The translations under genes were made by a program, and so were the position numbers. From Rhodoferax sp. OV413 (GTDB lineage Bacteria > Pseudomonadota > Gammaproteobacteria > Burkholderiales > Burkholderiaceae_C): a DNA stretch of 64,000 bases. The DNA is taken from positions 1 through 64,000 of the forward strand of contig CAMAWD010000002.1 in NCBI GenBank assembly GCA_945861785.1. The letters run 5' to 3'. A model generated the notes under the pieces. The model worked only from the letters and a program-made list of their open reading frames with translations, was not told where the DNA came from and made no database searches. This document shows positions 1-9,795 of the stretch, piece after piece (position 1 is the first letter of the stretch; every line of letters begins with the position of its first letter).

Positions 1-20
1 GGGGGGGGGGGGGGGGGGGG
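1..20. other. Homopolymer of 20 G at the window edge, probable artefact
   Basis: The first 20 bases are uninterrupted G, followed by another GC-only stretch. Such a run at a contig end is typical of two-colour sequencing dark-cycle calls or unresolved assembly ends and is unlikely to be genomic. Confidence 0.75.
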
Positions 21-180
21 CGGGCGGCGTGGCGGCCGGGGTCGCTGACGCGGCTCTCGCCGAGCCGCTGGCCGCCAACCGGTGGCACGCCCTGCAGGGT
101 GCAGGCGCATTGCTGCTCAGGCTAAAATCCAAGGCTTTGCCCGTCTGGCAAAAAGTACCTTCAACAGCCCAGGGAAAAAC
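21..180. other. Upstream region of ndk, no gene recognised
   Basis: Very GC-rich DNA with no recognisable protein. A TAAAAT box at 123-128 resembles a sigma70 -10 element and would place transcription start shortly before ndk, but no convincing -35 lies 16-18 bases upstream. AGGGA at 171-175 is a ribosome binding site five bases before the ndk start. Confidence 0.35.
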
Positions 181-606
181 ATGTCAATTGAACGCACACT
201 CTCCATCATCAAGCCTGACGCCGTGGCGAAAAACGTCATTGGCCAGATCTACGCTCGTTTTGAAGCTGCCGGGCTGAAGGTCGTCGCCGCTCGCATGGCG
301 CAACTGTCGCGCGCCGAGGCCGAGGCTTTTTATGCGGTCCACAAGGGCCGTCCATTTTTCAATGACCTGGTTTCCTTCATGGTCTCCGGTCCGGTCATGA
401 TCCAGGCGCTTGAAGGCGCAAACGCGGTGTTGAAAAACCGCGACCTGATGGGAGCGACCGATCCCAAGAAGGCGGCCGCCGGCACCATCCGCGCCGATTT
501 CGCGGACAGCATCGACGCCAACGCGGTGCATGGTTCCGACGCGCCCGAAACCGCCGCCGCCGAAATCGCCTTCTTCTTTCCCGGCATGGGCATCTACTCC
601 CGGTAA
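181..606 (+). CDS. ndk: Nucleoside diphosphate kinase
   Basis: Transfers the gamma phosphate of ATP to nucleoside diphosphates through a phosphohistidine intermediate, balancing cytoplasmic NTP and dNTP pools. The 141-residue product has the usual family length. It opens with [15 protein letters not shown] and carries the catalytic histidine at residue 117 in the NAVHGSD motif. The frame stays open upstream to 82, but the family N-terminus and the AGGGA ribosome binding site at 171-175 fix the start at 181. It is the first gene of the housekeeping block and sits eight bases before rlmN, the usual betaproteobacterial arrangement. Confidence 0.97.
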   Translation: MSIERTLSIIKPDAVAKNVIGQIYARFEAAGLKVVAARMAQLSRAEAEAFYAVHKGRPFFNDLVSFMVSGPVMIQALEGANAVLKNRDLMGATDPKKAAAGTIRADFADSIDANAVHGSDAPETAAAEIAFFFPGMGIYSR

Positions 607-614
607 TCGGCGCC

Positions 615-1763
615 ATGCTGGCCAACCTGCTCGATTACGACCTCGAGGGTTTGGCCGTTTTTTGCGAGCGGCTGGGGGAAAAGCGTTTCCGCGCGACGCA
701 GCTGTTTCGCTGGATTCACCAAAAAGGCGCGTCCGAGTTCGATGCGATGAGCGACCTTGCGAAGTCCTTGCGTGAAAAGCTCACGACCACGGCGCGCATT
801 CAAGGGCTTGCCGTCACCCGCGAACATCGCTCGACGGACGGCACCATCAAATGGCTGTTCGATGTTGGCAATGGAGATGCCGTCGAGGCAGTCTTCATTC
901 CCGAGGACGACCGGGGAACACTGTGCATTTCTTCGCAGGCGGGTTGTGCGGTAGGTTGCCGGTTCTGTTCGACCGGTCACCAGGGTTTCAGCCGCAACCT
1001 CACCACTGGCGAGATCATTGCCCAATTGTGGTTCGCGGAACACAGCTTGCGCCGGCTTCTCGGCCGCGAGGATCGCGTCATCTCCAATGTCGTGATGATG
1101 GGCATGGGCGAACCGCTGCAAAACTACGGCGCCCTGTTGCCGGCATTGCGGACCATGCTGGACGACCACGGTTACGGTTTGTCCCGCCGCCGTGTCACCG
1201 TTTCGACATCGGGGGTCGTGCCGATGATCGCGCGGCTGGGCCTGGACTGCCCGGTGGCGTTGGCTGTTTCCCTGCATGCCCCCACCGATGCCTTGCGCGA
1301 CAACCTGGTGCCTTTGAACCGCAAGTACCCGCTTGCAGAATTGCTGCAGGCCTGCATCGACTACCTCAAGTACGCGCCGCGTGACTTCATCACTTTTGAA
1401 TACTGCATGCTCGAAGGTGTGAACGACCAGGACAGCCACGCCCATGCTTTGGTGGATCTCGTGCGGCTCCACGGCGACGGCCGACCCTGGTGCAAGTTCA
1501 ACCTGATCCCTTTCAATGCCTTTCCGGCCGCCGCGCTGAGCGGTTCGTCGCGCGACCGCATCACCGCATTCGCCCGCATCCTGACCGATGCGGGCTTCGT
1601 GGCCACCGTGCGCAAGACCCGCGGCGACGACATCGACGCCGCCTGTGGGCAACTGGCCGGCGATGTGCGGGATCGGACTGGTGTTGCCGGGCGAATCGCA
1701 CAGCAGCGCACAATCAGGCTCGTTCCTGCCAGCGTCGCTGGGCCGGGTCTCAAGGAGGTTTGA
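615..1763 (+). CDS. rlmN: Dual-specificity 23S rRNA/tRNA adenine C2-methyltransferase RlmN
   Basis: Radical SAM enzyme that methylates C2 of A2503 in 23S rRNA and of A37 in some tRNAs. The 382-residue protein shows the CAVGCRFC cluster motif (cysteines 111, 115 and 118) that ligates the 4Fe-4S centre, the GMGEPL SAM-binding motif, and a C-terminal cysteine near residue 344 in the DIDAACGQL context that forms the covalent intermediate. The length is normal. It lies between ndk and pilW; its last codons contain the strong Shine-Dalgarno of pilW. Confidence 0.96.
   Translation: MLANLLDYDLEGLAVFCERLGEKRFRATQLFRWIHQKGASEFDAMSDLAKSLREKLTTTARIQGLAVTREHRSTDGTIKWLFDVGNGDAVEAVFIPEDDRGTLCISSQAGCAVGCRFCSTGHQGFSRNLTTGEIIAQLWFAEHSLRRLLGREDRVISNVVMMGMGEPLQNYGALLPALRTMLDDHGYGLSRRRVTVSTSGVVPMIARLGLDCPVALAVSLHAPTDALRDNLVPLNRKYPLAELLQACIDYLKYAPRDFITFEYCMLEGVNDQDSHAHALVDLVRLHGDGRPWCKFNLIPFNAFPAAALSGSSRDRITAFARILTDAGFVATVRKTRGDDIDAACGQLAGDVRDRTGVAGRIAQQRTIRLVPASVAGPGLKEV
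1752..1758 (+). promoter_or_regulatory. Strong Shine-Dalgarno of pilW inside the end of rlmN
   Basis: AAGGAGG lies in the final codons of rlmN, eight bases before the pilW ATG at 1767. It fixes the pilW start and points to coupled translation. Confidence 0.7.
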
Positions 1764-1766
1764 CAG

Positions 1767-2603
1767 ATGGCGACGTTCACGGGTTCCTGGCTGCGGCGAA
1801 TGCGCGTGTTGTGGATGCTTCTGGCGGGGCTGGGCGCGGGCCTGAGCCTGGTTTCCTGCGCCACCGATCCGGGGGCTGCAGGGCAGGGTGCCAACCGGGC
1901 GGACCTGGTCACTGAATCGGACGAACCGGAAGGTCGAAAGCGGGCGCGGATCCGGCTCGAACTCGCCGTCGGCTACTTTGAGCAGGGGCAGACCACGATT
2001 GCGCTGGATGAACTCAAGCAGTCGATTGCGGCCGATCCGAATTTTGGCGACGCCTACAACGTGCGCGGGCTGATCTACATGCGGCTGAATGACTTTCGCC
2101 TTGCCGAAGAGAGCTTCCGGCGCGCACTCGTGCTCAACCCTGCAGACGCCAATACCCGGCACAATTTCGGCTGGCTCATGTGCCAGCAGGGTCGGCATGC
2201 CGAGGCCATGCCCTTCTTCGCCCAGGCATTGGCCAATCCCCAGTACGGCGACCGCCCCAAGACCTTCATGATCCAGGGGCTGTGCCAGATGAAGATCGGC
2301 CAGCGCGCGCAGGCCGAGGACAGCCTGTCGCGATCCTACGAACTCGATGCCGGAAACCCGATCACAGGTTACAACCTGGCACTGCTGTTGTTCCAGCGCT
2401 CAGAGCTTGTGCGTGCGCAGTTCTACATCCGGCGGATCAACAACAGTGAGCTGGCCAATGCCGAATCCCTTTGGCTCGGGGTCAAGGTGGAGCGCCGGAT
2501 GGGCAACCGGGATGCCGAGGAGCAGTTGGCCGGCCAGCTGCGCAAGCGTTACCCGCAATCCCGCGAGGGAACACTTCTTGACCGTGGAGCATTCGATGAG
2601 TGA
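1767..2603 (+). CDS. pilW: Type IV pilus biogenesis/stability lipoprotein PilW (PilF family)
   Basis: TPR lipoprotein that in this family pilots PilQ secretin assembly or stabilises type IV pili in the outer membrane. The 278-residue product has a hydrophobic signal segment ending in the lipobox LVSC (cysteine about residue 31). At least four tetratricopeptide repeats follow; phrases such as AYNVRGLIYMRLNDFRLAEESFRRAL are recognisable. An ideal AAGGAGG precedes the start. It overlaps rodZ by eight bases. The position between rlmN and rodZ is conserved in betaproteobacteria and supports the assignment. Confidence 0.9.
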   Translation: MATFTGSWLRRMRVLWMLLAGLGAGLSLVSCATDPGAAGQGANRADLVTESDEPEGRKRARIRLELAVGYFEQGQTTIALDELKQSIAADPNFGDAYNVRGLIYMRLNDFRLAEESFRRALVLNPADANTRHNFGWLMCQQGRHAEAMPFFAQALANPQYGDRPKTFMIQGLCQMKIGQRAQAEDSLSRSYELDAGNPITGYNLALLLFQRSELVRAQFYIRRINNSELANAESLWLGVKVERRMGNRDAEEQLAGQLRKRYPQSREGTLLDRGAFDE

Positions 2604-3531
2604 AGCATCCTCCGCCCAGGCGGCTGCGATGGCAGATGCCGTCGGGCCGGGCTTGTCGCCAAGCGCAGGCACATTGTTGCGACAGGCGCGGGAAGCCAGC
2701 GGCCTGCATATCGGTGCGCTGTCGGTAGCACTCAAGGTGCCGGTCAAGAAGCTCGAGGCCCTGGAGGCCGACCAACACGAATTGTTGCCCGATGCGGTTT
2801 TTACGCGCGCGCTGGCGGCCAGTGTGTGCCGCACACTCAAGATCGATCCGGGGCTGGTCCTCAGCCGACTTCCCGGGCAGGTGATGCCGCGCCTGCAACT
2901 GGAGTCGAGCACAACTGACCGCGCCAGCCTGCACCCGCCGCGCGCGCTTGGGCGCTCACCCATGCTTGCCAAGCTGCCAAAACCAGTGGTGGTGGGTGCG
3001 GGCCTTCTGCTGGCCGGGGCATTGGTCCTGTATCTGCTGCCGTCGCTGGGTCCATTGCTGCCGTCCTTCTCGCTGGGCAAGTCCACCCCGGCAGTGAACG
3101 ATGCCCAGGGTGTGCCTGGCGGTGCAGCGATGCCGGCCGCCCCCGTGAGTTCATCGGCAGTGGCATCTGAGCCCACCGTCGCGGCGCCGCTCGCAACCGC
3201 CGAGTTGGGGCCCAAGTCCTTGCCAGGGCCTGTTGTGGCGCCGATTTTGTCGGTCCAGGCTCCGGCTTCGGGGCCGGGCGCGATGAACGCCGGCGCTTCC
3301 CTGGTTTTGTTCAGGGCCACCGGTGCATCCTGGGTGGAGGTGACCGATGGCTCCGGGGTGCCGCAGTTGCGCAAGATACTGAACCCCGGAGACGCAGTGC
3401 CGGTATCTGGCACCCTGCCGTTGTCAGTTGTGGTCGGTCGGGCCGACGCCATCGACGTTCTGGTACGGGGCCAGCCGTTCAGCCTGGCGCCGGTGTCAAA
3501 GGATAACGTTGCAAGGTTTCAAGTCAAATGA
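2596..3531 (+). CDS. rodZ: RodZ-like cytoskeletal/HTH membrane protein
   Basis: Bitopic inner membrane protein; RodZ links MreB filaments to the cell wall elongation machinery. The 311-residue product has an N-terminal HTH_25 domain (about residues 20-90, containing [24 protein letters not shown]), one membrane segment near residue 135-155 ([20 protein letters not shown]), a Pro/Ala-rich linker, and a C-terminal DUF4115 domain with the [15 protein letters not shown] pattern. The frame is open far upstream through pilW, but the HTH start and the position overlapping the pilW stop select 2596. It shares an ATGA overlap with ispG. Confidence 0.88.
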   Translation: MSEASSAQAAAMADAVGPGLSPSAGTLLRQAREASGLHIGALSVALKVPVKKLEALEADQHELLPDAVFTRALAASVCRTLKIDPGLVLSRLPGQVMPRLQLESSTTDRASLHPPRALGRSPMLAKLPKPVVVGAGLLLAGALVLYLLPSLGPLLPSFSLGKSTPAVNDAQGVPGGAAMPAAPVSSSAVASEPTVAAPLATAELGPKSLPGPVVAPILSVQAPASGPGAMNAGASLVLFRATGASWVEVTDGSGVPQLRKILNPGDAVPVSGTLPLSVVVGRADAIDVLVRGQPFSLAPVSKDNVARFQVK

Positions 3532-4808
3532 TGCAAGAACAGCAATTGCCGATCGCTTTGGCAACAGTAGCGGCCAGGCATTCGCGCCAGGCACATGTCG
3601 TGTGGGGTCAGCGTGACGTGACCGTTGGCGGGGGCGCGCCTGTGCGTGTGCAGTCCATGACCAATACCGACACGGCAGATGCCATTGGCACAGCAATCCA
3701 GGTCAAGGAGCTCGCCGTGGCGGGTTCGGAAATGGTCCGTATCACGGTCAACACGCCGGAAGCGGCCCAGGCCGTGCCGTACATCCGGGACCAACTCGAC
3801 CGCATGGGGTTCGATGTACCCCTGATCGGCGATTTCCACTACAACGGGCACCGCCTGCTGACTGATTTCCCCGATTGCGCGCAGGCCCTCTCCAAGTACC
3901 GCATCAATCCTGGCAACGTGGGCAAGGGCGACAAGCGAGACCGGCAGTTCGGCCAGATGATCGAGGCCGCCATGCGCTGGAGCAAGCCGGTGCGCATCGG
4001 TGTCAACTGGGGCAGCCTGGACCAGGAACTGCTGGCGCAGCTCATGGACGACAACAGCCGGCGCCTCGAACCCTGGAGCGCCAAGTCGGTGATGTACGAG
4101 GCACTGGTGCGGTCGGCCATCGATTCGGCGGTGCGTGCCGAGCAGATGGGGCTGGACGGCAACCAGATCATCCTGTCGTGCAAAGTGAGTGGGGTGCAGG
4201 ATCTGGTCTCGGTTTACCGCGCATTGGCGTTGCGCTGCGATTACGCGCTGCATCTGGGCCTGACAGAAGCCGGCATGGGAACCAAGGGGACCGTGGCCTC
4301 TGCCACTGCGCTGTCGATCCTGCTGCAGGAGGGCATCGGGGACACCATCCGCGTGTCACTGACGCCTGCACCTGGCGAATCCCGCACCCAGGAGGTGGTG
4401 ATCGCATCTGAGATCCTGCAGTCGCTGGGCGTGCGCGCCTTCGTTCCCAGTGTCACCGCCTGCCCTGGGTGTGGGCGCACCACCAGCACAACCTTCCAGG
4501 AGTTGACCCAGCAAATCGATGAATTCCTGCGTGCGCAAATGCCGGTCTGGCGCAGCCGCTACCCGGGCGTCGAGAAGCTCAAGGTTGCCGTGATGGGCTG
4601 CATCGTCAACGGCCCGGGGGAAAGCAAGCATGCCGACATCGGCATCAGCCTCCCTGGTACTGGCGAGGCGCCTGCAGCGCCGGTTTTCATCGACGGCGAG
4701 AAACGCATGACATTGCGCGGTGATGCCATTGCACAGGAGTTTCAGGCCGTGGTCGAGAACTACATCGAGAACCGTTTTGGCACGCGCTCTGGTATGCCAT
4801 CGACATGA
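3528..4808 (+). CDS. ispG: 4-hydroxy-3-methylbut-2-en-1-yl diphosphate synthase IspG
   Basis: Penultimate step of the MEP pathway: reduces methylerythritol cyclodiphosphate to HMBPP with a 4Fe-4S centre. The 426-residue protein contains [12 protein letters not shown] near the N-terminus. The cluster cysteines lie in [10 protein letters not shown] and [10 protein letters not shown]. The insertion that makes betaproteobacterial IspG longer than the E. coli enzyme is present. It starts inside the rodZ stop (ATGA) and ends inside the hisS start (ATGA), indicating translational coupling along the cluster. Confidence 0.97.
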   Translation: MMQEQQLPIALATVAARHSRQAHVVWGQRDVTVGGGAPVRVQSMTNTDTADAIGTAIQVKELAVAGSEMVRITVNTPEAAQAVPYIRDQLDRMGFDVPLIGDFHYNGHRLLTDFPDCAQALSKYRINPGNVGKGDKRDRQFGQMIEAAMRWSKPVRIGVNWGSLDQELLAQLMDDNSRRLEPWSAKSVMYEALVRSAIDSAVRAEQMGLDGNQIILSCKVSGVQDLVSVYRALALRCDYALHLGLTEAGMGTKGTVASATALSILLQEGIGDTIRVSLTPAPGESRTQEVVIASEILQSLGVRAFVPSVTACPGCGRTTSTTFQELTQQIDEFLRAQMPVWRSRYPGVEKLKVAVMGCIVNGPGESKHADIGISLPGTGEAPAAPVFIDGEKRMTLRGDAIAQEFQAVVENYIENRFGTRSGMPST

Positions 4809-6151
4809 TGGCCCCCGAAACCATGGCAGAACCGCGCAAGGACACACCGAAGGCGCAGCGGCTCACAGCCGTCAAGGGCATGAATGACATCTTCCCGCCC
4901 GAGTCTTCGCAATGGGAATGGTTCGAACAGCATGTGCGTGAGGTGATGGGCAGCTTTGCGTATGGCAGCATCCGCACGCCGATCCTCGAGCACACACAGC
5001 TTTTCGTCAAAGGCACCGGGGAGACCACGGACATCGTCGAAAAGGAGATGTACTCTTTCGAAGACCGGCTGAACGGCGAGCACCTGACGTTGCGCCCGGA
5101 GAACACACCCGGTGTGGTGCGCGCTGCGATCGAACACAACCTGACCTATGACGGCGGCAAGCGCCTGTACTACGTAGGCCCGATGTTCCGCCATGAACGC
5201 CCGCAGCGTGGCCGTTACCGGCAGTTCTACCAGGTCGGGGCCGAAGCGCTGGGCGTTGCGGGTGCCGAAACCGACGCCGAACTGATCGTGCTTGCCGCCG
5301 AGTTGCTGCAACGTGTCGGTCTGCCTGGCATCCGGGTTGAGCTCAACAGTCTCGGCATTGCCGCAGAGCGCCAGCAGCACCGCCAGGCCTTGATCGCCTA
5401 CTTCGAGCGACATGCGGGCATGTTGGACGCCGACGCGCAACGCCGCCTGCACACCAACCCATTGCGCATCCTCGACACCAAGAACCCCGCCATGCAGGAC
5501 ATGGTGCGCGAAGCGCCGGAGTTGCTGGGTTTTCTGGGCGACAGTTCTCTGAAGCACCTCGAGACGGTCAAGGCGCTGCTGACTTGCAGCGGAGTACCTT
5601 GGACAGTCAATCCGCGGGCGGTCCGCGGCCTGGACTACTACAGCCATACAGTCTTCGAATTTGTGACGGACGAACTCGGCGCGCAAGGGACCTTGTGCGG
5701 CGGCGGGCGGTACGACGGCCTGTTCGAGGTGCTTGGTGGCAAGGCGACACCGGCGGTGGGTTGGGGCATGGGCATCGAACGTGTGCTCGAGTTGGTCCGG
5801 GTGCGTGGCCTCGCAGCGCCTGCGCCAGCGCCGGATGTGTACGCCGTGGTGCCGGATGCTGCGGCTTATCCCTCCGCATTCAAGACCCTGCAGGCCTTGC
5901 GCCAGCAGGGCGTGCGGGTCCAGATGCATGCGGGCGCCCAGGATGGCGTGGGCAGCATGAAGTCCCAATTCAAGCGCGCGGATGCGAGTGGTGCACGGTT
6001 TGCGCTGGTATTCGGCGCCTCCGAGTTGGCGCTGGGTCAGGTGACTGTCAAGGCCTTGCGTGATGGCCAGGGCGCCCAGTCGACCCGCCCTCTGGACCAG
6101 GTCGATGGATGGGCCCGCACCCTACAATCGCAGACCTTATCGGATTCATGA
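4805..6151 (+). CDS. hisS: Histidine--tRNA ligase
   Basis: Class II aminoacyl-tRNA synthetase charging tRNA-His in the cytoplasm. The 448-residue protein has motif 2 ([17 protein letters not shown]), the histidine-specific sequence [12 protein letters not shown], motif 3 (GWGMGIERV) and a C-terminal anticodon-binding domain from about residue 345. An internal methionine (MAEPRKD) about eight codons downstream is a possible alternative start. The paralogue hisZ, which lacks the anticodon domain, lies 7 kb downstream. Confidence 0.96.
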   Translation: MMAPETMAEPRKDTPKAQRLTAVKGMNDIFPPESSQWEWFEQHVREVMGSFAYGSIRTPILEHTQLFVKGTGETTDIVEKEMYSFEDRLNGEHLTLRPENTPGVVRAAIEHNLTYDGGKRLYYVGPMFRHERPQRGRYRQFYQVGAEALGVAGAETDAELIVLAAELLQRVGLPGIRVELNSLGIAAERQQHRQALIAYFERHAGMLDADAQRRLHTNPLRILDTKNPAMQDMVREAPELLGFLGDSSLKHLETVKALLTCSGVPWTVNPRAVRGLDYYSHTVFEFVTDELGAQGTLCGGGRYDGLFEVLGGKATPAVGWGMGIERVLELVRVRGLAAPAPAPDVYAVVPDAAAYPSAFKTLQALRQQGVRVQMHAGAQDGVGSMKSQFKRADASGARFALVFGASELALGQVTVKALRDGQGAQSTRPLDQVDGWARTLQSQTLSDS

Positions 6152-6152
6152 C

Positions 6153-6857
6153 ATGGCAAACCATCTCGACCTCGAAGAACAAGAACAACTCGACCAGCTC
6201 AAGCACTTCTGGAAGCAATACGGCAACCTTGTCACCTGGGCACTGGTGGCGGTCCTTGCGGCCTACGCGGGATGGAACGGCTACCAGTACTGGCAGCGCA
6301 ACCAGTCAACGCAGGCGGCAGCCATGTACGATGAACTGGAACGTGTCTCCCGCCAGGGTGACCTGGCCAAGGTGGACCGCGCATTCGGCGACATGAAAGA
6401 GCGTTTTTCCGGCACCGTCTATGCACAGCAGAGCGGATTGCTGGTCGCCAGGCTGAATTACGACGCCGGCAAGGTCGATGCGGCCAAGACGGCTTTGGCA
6501 TGGGTCGCCGACAAAAGCAGCGACGAGTCCTACCAGGCAATCGCGCGTCTGCGGCTTGCAGGAATCCTGGCCGATGCCAAGAGTTATCCCGAGGCGATGG
6601 CCCAGTTGGCTGGACCGTTCCCCGCCGAATTTGCCGGGCTTGTGGCGGACCGCAAAGGGGACATCCTGTCTCTGGAGGGAAAACCTCTGGAGGCCAAAAT
6701 TCAATACCAGAACGCCTACAAGGCCTTCGATGAGCGTACCGAATACCGTCGGCTGGTCGAGATCAAGCTCAACGCACTGGGTGTCGACCCGCAGCCCGCT
6801 GCCCGTCTCGCCGGCCCGGCGTCCTCCAGCGCTGCGGCCGCGGAGGTCGCGAAATGA
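6153..6857 (+). CDS. YfgM-like ancillary SecYEG/BamB-linked tetratricopeptide protein
   Basis: Single-pass inner membrane protein with periplasmic TPR-like repeats; the E. coli relative YfgM associates with the SecYEG translocon and periplasmic chaperones. The 234-residue product begins MANHLDLEEQEQLDQLKHFW, has one membrane segment at about residues 25-45 (LVTWALVAVLAAYAGW) and a helical repeat domain. The hisS-yfgM-bamB-der order matches E. coli. The start lies one base after the hisS stop; the frame extends upstream inside hisS, but the family N-terminus selects 6153. Confidence 0.9.
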   Translation: MANHLDLEEQEQLDQLKHFWKQYGNLVTWALVAVLAAYAGWNGYQYWQRNQSTQAAAMYDELERVSRQGDLAKVDRAFGDMKERFSGTVYAQQSGLLVARLNYDAGKVDAAKTALAWVADKSSDESYQAIARLRLAGILADAKSYPEAMAQLAGPFPAEFAGLVADRKGDILSLEGKPLEAKIQYQNAYKAFDERTEYRRLVEIKLNALGVDPQPAARLAGPASSSAAAAEVAK

Positions 6858-8002
6858 GCAGACTGATGCGATTTCTCCTGAACGGTGCCCTCAGAACCAG
6901 CGCGGGTCTCGCCATCATCTCGGTCCTTGCCGGCTGTGCGGGTGGGGCTGACAAGCCCAAACCGACAGAGTTGGGTCCGAATGCTGCGTTGATCAACGTC
7001 CGGCTGGCCTGGAACACCAGGATTGGCCCGGTGTCTTTGCCGCTGGACGTCAAGGTAAATGCGGCGTCGGTCACACTGGCCAGTTCCGATGGAACAGTGG
7101 TTGCGCTCGATGGCGCGAGCGGCCAGGACCTGTGGCGAGCTTCGGCAGGGTCTGCGATCGCGGCCGGTGCAGGAACCGATGGGCGTTACGCGGCGGTCGT
7201 CACGCGGGACAACGATCTGGTGGTCATGGAGCAAGGGCGTCCGCTTTGGCGTGAGCCGCTTGGCGCCGCGGTTTTCACGTCGCCGCTGGTTGCCGGTGCG
7301 CGCGTTTTCGTGTCTGGCGCTGACCGCAGCATCAGTGCCTTCGACGCCCAAACCGGTCGCCGCCTGTGGAACTACACCCGCCCCGGGGAGCAGGCGCTGG
7401 CATTGCGCCAGGCCGGCGTTTTGCTGGCGGTCGGGGATACGCTGGTCGGCGGCATGTCAGGTCGCCTGATCGGGCTCGATCCGCGCACCGGCGCCGTACG
7501 CTGGGATGTTGCGATTGCCAACCCACGTGGCACCAATGATGTTGAGCGCCTGGTGGACCTGGTGGGAAGTGTGAGTCGCGAAGGTGATGTTGTGTGCGCC
7601 CGCGCGTTTCAGGCCGCCGTCGGTTGTGTCAACGCAGCCCGCGGCAACCTTCTGTGGTCGAAACCTGCCAATGGCTCCGAGGGTGTCCATGGGGATGCAA
7701 GTTCGGTGTTCGGGGCCGAAGGAGATGGACGGGTCACCGCATGGCGGCGGTCCGACGGCGAGCGCTCCTGGACCTCCGAACGACTGAAGTACCGCGGCCT
7801 CTCTGCTCCTTTGTCGATTGGCCGTTCGGTTGCAGTGGGAGATGCGCAGGGGTATGTGCACTTTCTGTCACGTGAGGACGGCTCGCCGATGGGGCGCATG
7901 CCCACCGATGGCTCAGCCATTGCGACGGCGCCTGTGCTCGTGGGCAACACGCTGGTGGTGGTAACCCGCAATGGTGGTGTATTCGGTTTCAGGCCGGACT
8001 GA
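6854..8002 (+). CDS. bamB: Outer membrane protein assembly factor BamB
   Basis: Lipoprotein of the BAM complex that inserts beta-barrel proteins into the outer membrane. The 382-residue product has a signal peptide with lipobox LAGC (cysteine near residue 28) followed by PQQ-type beta-propeller repeats with recurring motifs such as [30 protein letters not shown] and [13 protein letters not shown]. The ATG overlaps the stop of the preceding gene (ATGA). Directly downstream is der, as in many proteobacteria. Confidence 0.95.
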   Translation: MSRLMRFLLNGALRTSAGLAIISVLAGCAGGADKPKPTELGPNAALINVRLAWNTRIGPVSLPLDVKVNAASVTLASSDGTVVALDGASGQDLWRASAGSAIAAGAGTDGRYAAVVTRDNDLVVMEQGRPLWREPLGAAVFTSPLVAGARVFVSGADRSISAFDAQTGRRLWNYTRPGEQALALRQAGVLLAVGDTLVGGMSGRLIGLDPRTGAVRWDVAIANPRGTNDVERLVDLVGSVSREGDVVCARAFQAAVGCVNAARGNLLWSKPANGSEGVHGDASSVFGAEGDGRVTAWRRSDGERSWTSERLKYRGLSAPLSIGRSVAVGDAQGYVHFLSREDGSPMGRMPTDGSAIATAPVLVGNTLVVVTRNGGVFGFRPD

Positions 8003-8030
8003 CCACCGGCATAACGCGCGCCAACTTCCC

Positions 8031-9368
8031 ATGAAGCCTGTTCTGGCCCTTGTCGGTCGTCCCAATGTCGGGAAATCGACTCTGTTCAACCGGCTCACCA
8101 AGACGCGCGATGCCATCGTGGCGGATTTTGCCGGCCTGACCCGGGACCGGCATTACGGCCAGGGCAAACACGGGGCGCATGAATTCATCGCCATCGATAC
8201 CGGAGGTTTCGAGCCCAAGGCCGAAAGCGGCATCGTCAAGGAAATGGGCAAGCAGACACGCCAGGCGGTCGCCGAGGCGGATGTTGTCCTTTTTATTGTC
8301 GACGCGCGGGGTGGCCTGTCCGCGCAAGACCACGACATCGCGCGTTACCTGCGGCGCCTGGGCAAGGCCTGCGTTCTGGTTGCGAACAAGGCCGAGGGCA
8401 TGACCGATGGCTCGCGCATTGCCGAGTTCTTCGAACTCGGGCTGGGCGAGGTGCATGCGGTGTCGGCGGCACATGGTCAGGGCATCCGCCCGCTTCTCGA
8501 CGTCGCTCTCGCGTCCCTGGCGCCACCACCCGAAGAGCCGCTGGAAGGAGAGCACGACAGTGGCGCCATCAAGCTGGCCGTTGCGGGTCGACCCAATGTC
8601 GGAAAATCCACGCTGATCAACACCTGGCTGGGTGAGGAGCGGCTGGTGGCATTTGACCAGCCCGGAACAACCCGCGATGCCATTACTGTTCCGTTTGAGC
8701 GCAATGGCCAACGCTTCGAACTGATCGATACCGCCGGACTGCGTCGCCGCGGCAAGGTTTTCGAAGCGATCGAAAAGTTCTCGGTCGTCAAGACACTACA
8801 GGCAATCGAGTCGGCCAACGTCGTGCTGCTCCTCATCGATGCCACCCAGGGAGTGACCGACCAGGACGCACATATTGCGGGCTACATCCTGGAAAGCGGC
8901 AGGGCCGTCGTGCTGGCGATCAACAAATGGGACGCAGTGGACGAATACCAGCGCGAAATCGTCAAGCGTTCGATGGAAACCCGGTTGCCGTTCCTCAAGT
9001 TTGCATCGATGCACCTTATTTCCGCCGCCAAGCGGCAGGGTTTGGGTCCGCTTTGGGGGTCGATCGCGCAGGCCCACAAGGCCGCCAATTGCAAGATGTC
9101 CACGCCGGTGCTCACCAGATTGCTGCTCGAGGCAGTGCAATTCCAGAGCCCCAAACGTGCCGGCATGTTCCGCCCCAAACTCCGGTACGCCCACCAAGGG
9201 GGAATGAATCCCCCCGTGATCGTCGTGCACGGGAATTCGTTGGAGCATGTGACGGACGCCTACAAGCGTTTCCTCGAGGGACGTTTTCGCAAGGAGTTCG
9301 ACCTGGTTGGTACACCTCTTCGGATCGAAATGAAAACCTCGCGCAACCCTTTTGCCGACAAGGAGTGA
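8031..9368 (+). CDS. der: Ribosome biogenesis GTPase Der (EngA)
   Basis: Tandem-GTPase required for 50S subunit maturation. The 445-residue product has two G domains, each with a complete P-loop: [12 protein letters not shown] near residue 9 and [12 protein letters not shown] near residue 185. It also has matching DTGG/DTAG and NKxD motifs, then a C-terminal KH-like domain. The frame is open upstream into bamB, but [16 protein letters not shown] is the standard N-terminus, so 8031 is used. Confidence 0.97.
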   Translation: MKPVLALVGRPNVGKSTLFNRLTKTRDAIVADFAGLTRDRHYGQGKHGAHEFIAIDTGGFEPKAESGIVKEMGKQTRQAVAEADVVLFIVDARGGLSAQDHDIARYLRRLGKACVLVANKAEGMTDGSRIAEFFELGLGEVHAVSAAHGQGIRPLLDVALASLAPPPEEPLEGEHDSGAIKLAVAGRPNVGKSTLINTWLGEERLVAFDQPGTTRDAITVPFERNGQRFELIDTAGLRRRGKVFEAIEKFSVVKTLQAIESANVVLLLIDATQGVTDQDAHIAGYILESGRAVVLAINKWDAVDEYQREIVKRSMETRLPFLKFASMHLISAAKRQGLGPLWGSIAQAHKAANCKMSTPVLTRLLLEAVQFQSPKRAGMFRPKLRYAHQGGMNPPVIVVHGNSLEHVTDAYKRFLEGRFRKEFDLVGTPLRIEMKTSRNPFADKE

Positions 9369-9477
9369 GGCGGGCTTTGGTCGCTGTCAATGTCGGGCGT
9401 GCGGAATTGGCCTGAACGGCAAGGTTGCTGCAGGGCCCTGTGGTATCGTCCAATTTTCAACTTCAGTTTCAAAACAC

Positions 9478-9482
9478 GGAGA
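9478..9482 (+). promoter_or_regulatory. Ribosome binding site deciding the GTG start of hfq
   Basis: GGAGA five bases before GTG at 9488. It supports a GTG start rather than the ATG at 9425, which would add a 21-residue extension absent from Hfq proteins. Confidence 0.65.
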
Positions 9483-9487
9483 ATATC

Positions 9488-9736
9488 GTGAGCAACAAAG
9501 GCCAGCTATTGCAGGATCCCTTCCTCAACGCCCTTCGCCGGGAACACATACCCGTATCGATCTACCTCGTCAACGGAATCAAGTTGCAGGGGCAGATCGA
9601 GTCGTTCGACCAGTACGTCGTGTTGCTGCACAATACAGTGACGCAGATGGTCTACAAACACGCCATTTCCACCATTGTCCCGGGCCGCGCCGTGAACTTC
9701 GCCGTCACCGAGGGTGGCGACGCTGCCGCTGCCTGA
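9488..9736 (+). CDS. hfq: RNA chaperone Hfq
   Basis: Hexameric Sm-like protein that pairs small RNAs with mRNAs. The 82-residue product starts at GTG and reads [20 protein letters not shown]. It contains the Sm1 glutamine/phenylalanine residues and the Sm2 signature [12 protein letters not shown]. One detail differs from what I recall of most relatives: a histidine where LLRNTV or LLKNTV is usual (VVLLHNTV). The C-terminal tail is very short and alanine-rich. Synteny der-hfq-hflX is conserved. Confidence 0.96.
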   Translation: MSNKGQLLQDPFLNALRREHIPVSIYLVNGIKLQGQIESFDQYVVLLHNTVTQMVYKHAISTIVPGRAVNFAVTEGGDAAAA

Positions 9737-9795
9737 CCGCCGCTGTCGGGCCAACGCGGCCGACCGCGGGTCGTTGACCTGATTGACCAGCCACA

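Noticed and set aside
29-277. Open frame overlapping the 5' part of ndk
   Set aside because: It starts beside the poly-G edge and overlaps ndk in another frame; its sequence has no protein character.
594-2198. 534-codon open frame antisense to rlmN and pilW
   Set aside because: GC-rich antisense shadow. rlmN and pilW on the plus strand carry clear domain motifs; the antisense product shows none.
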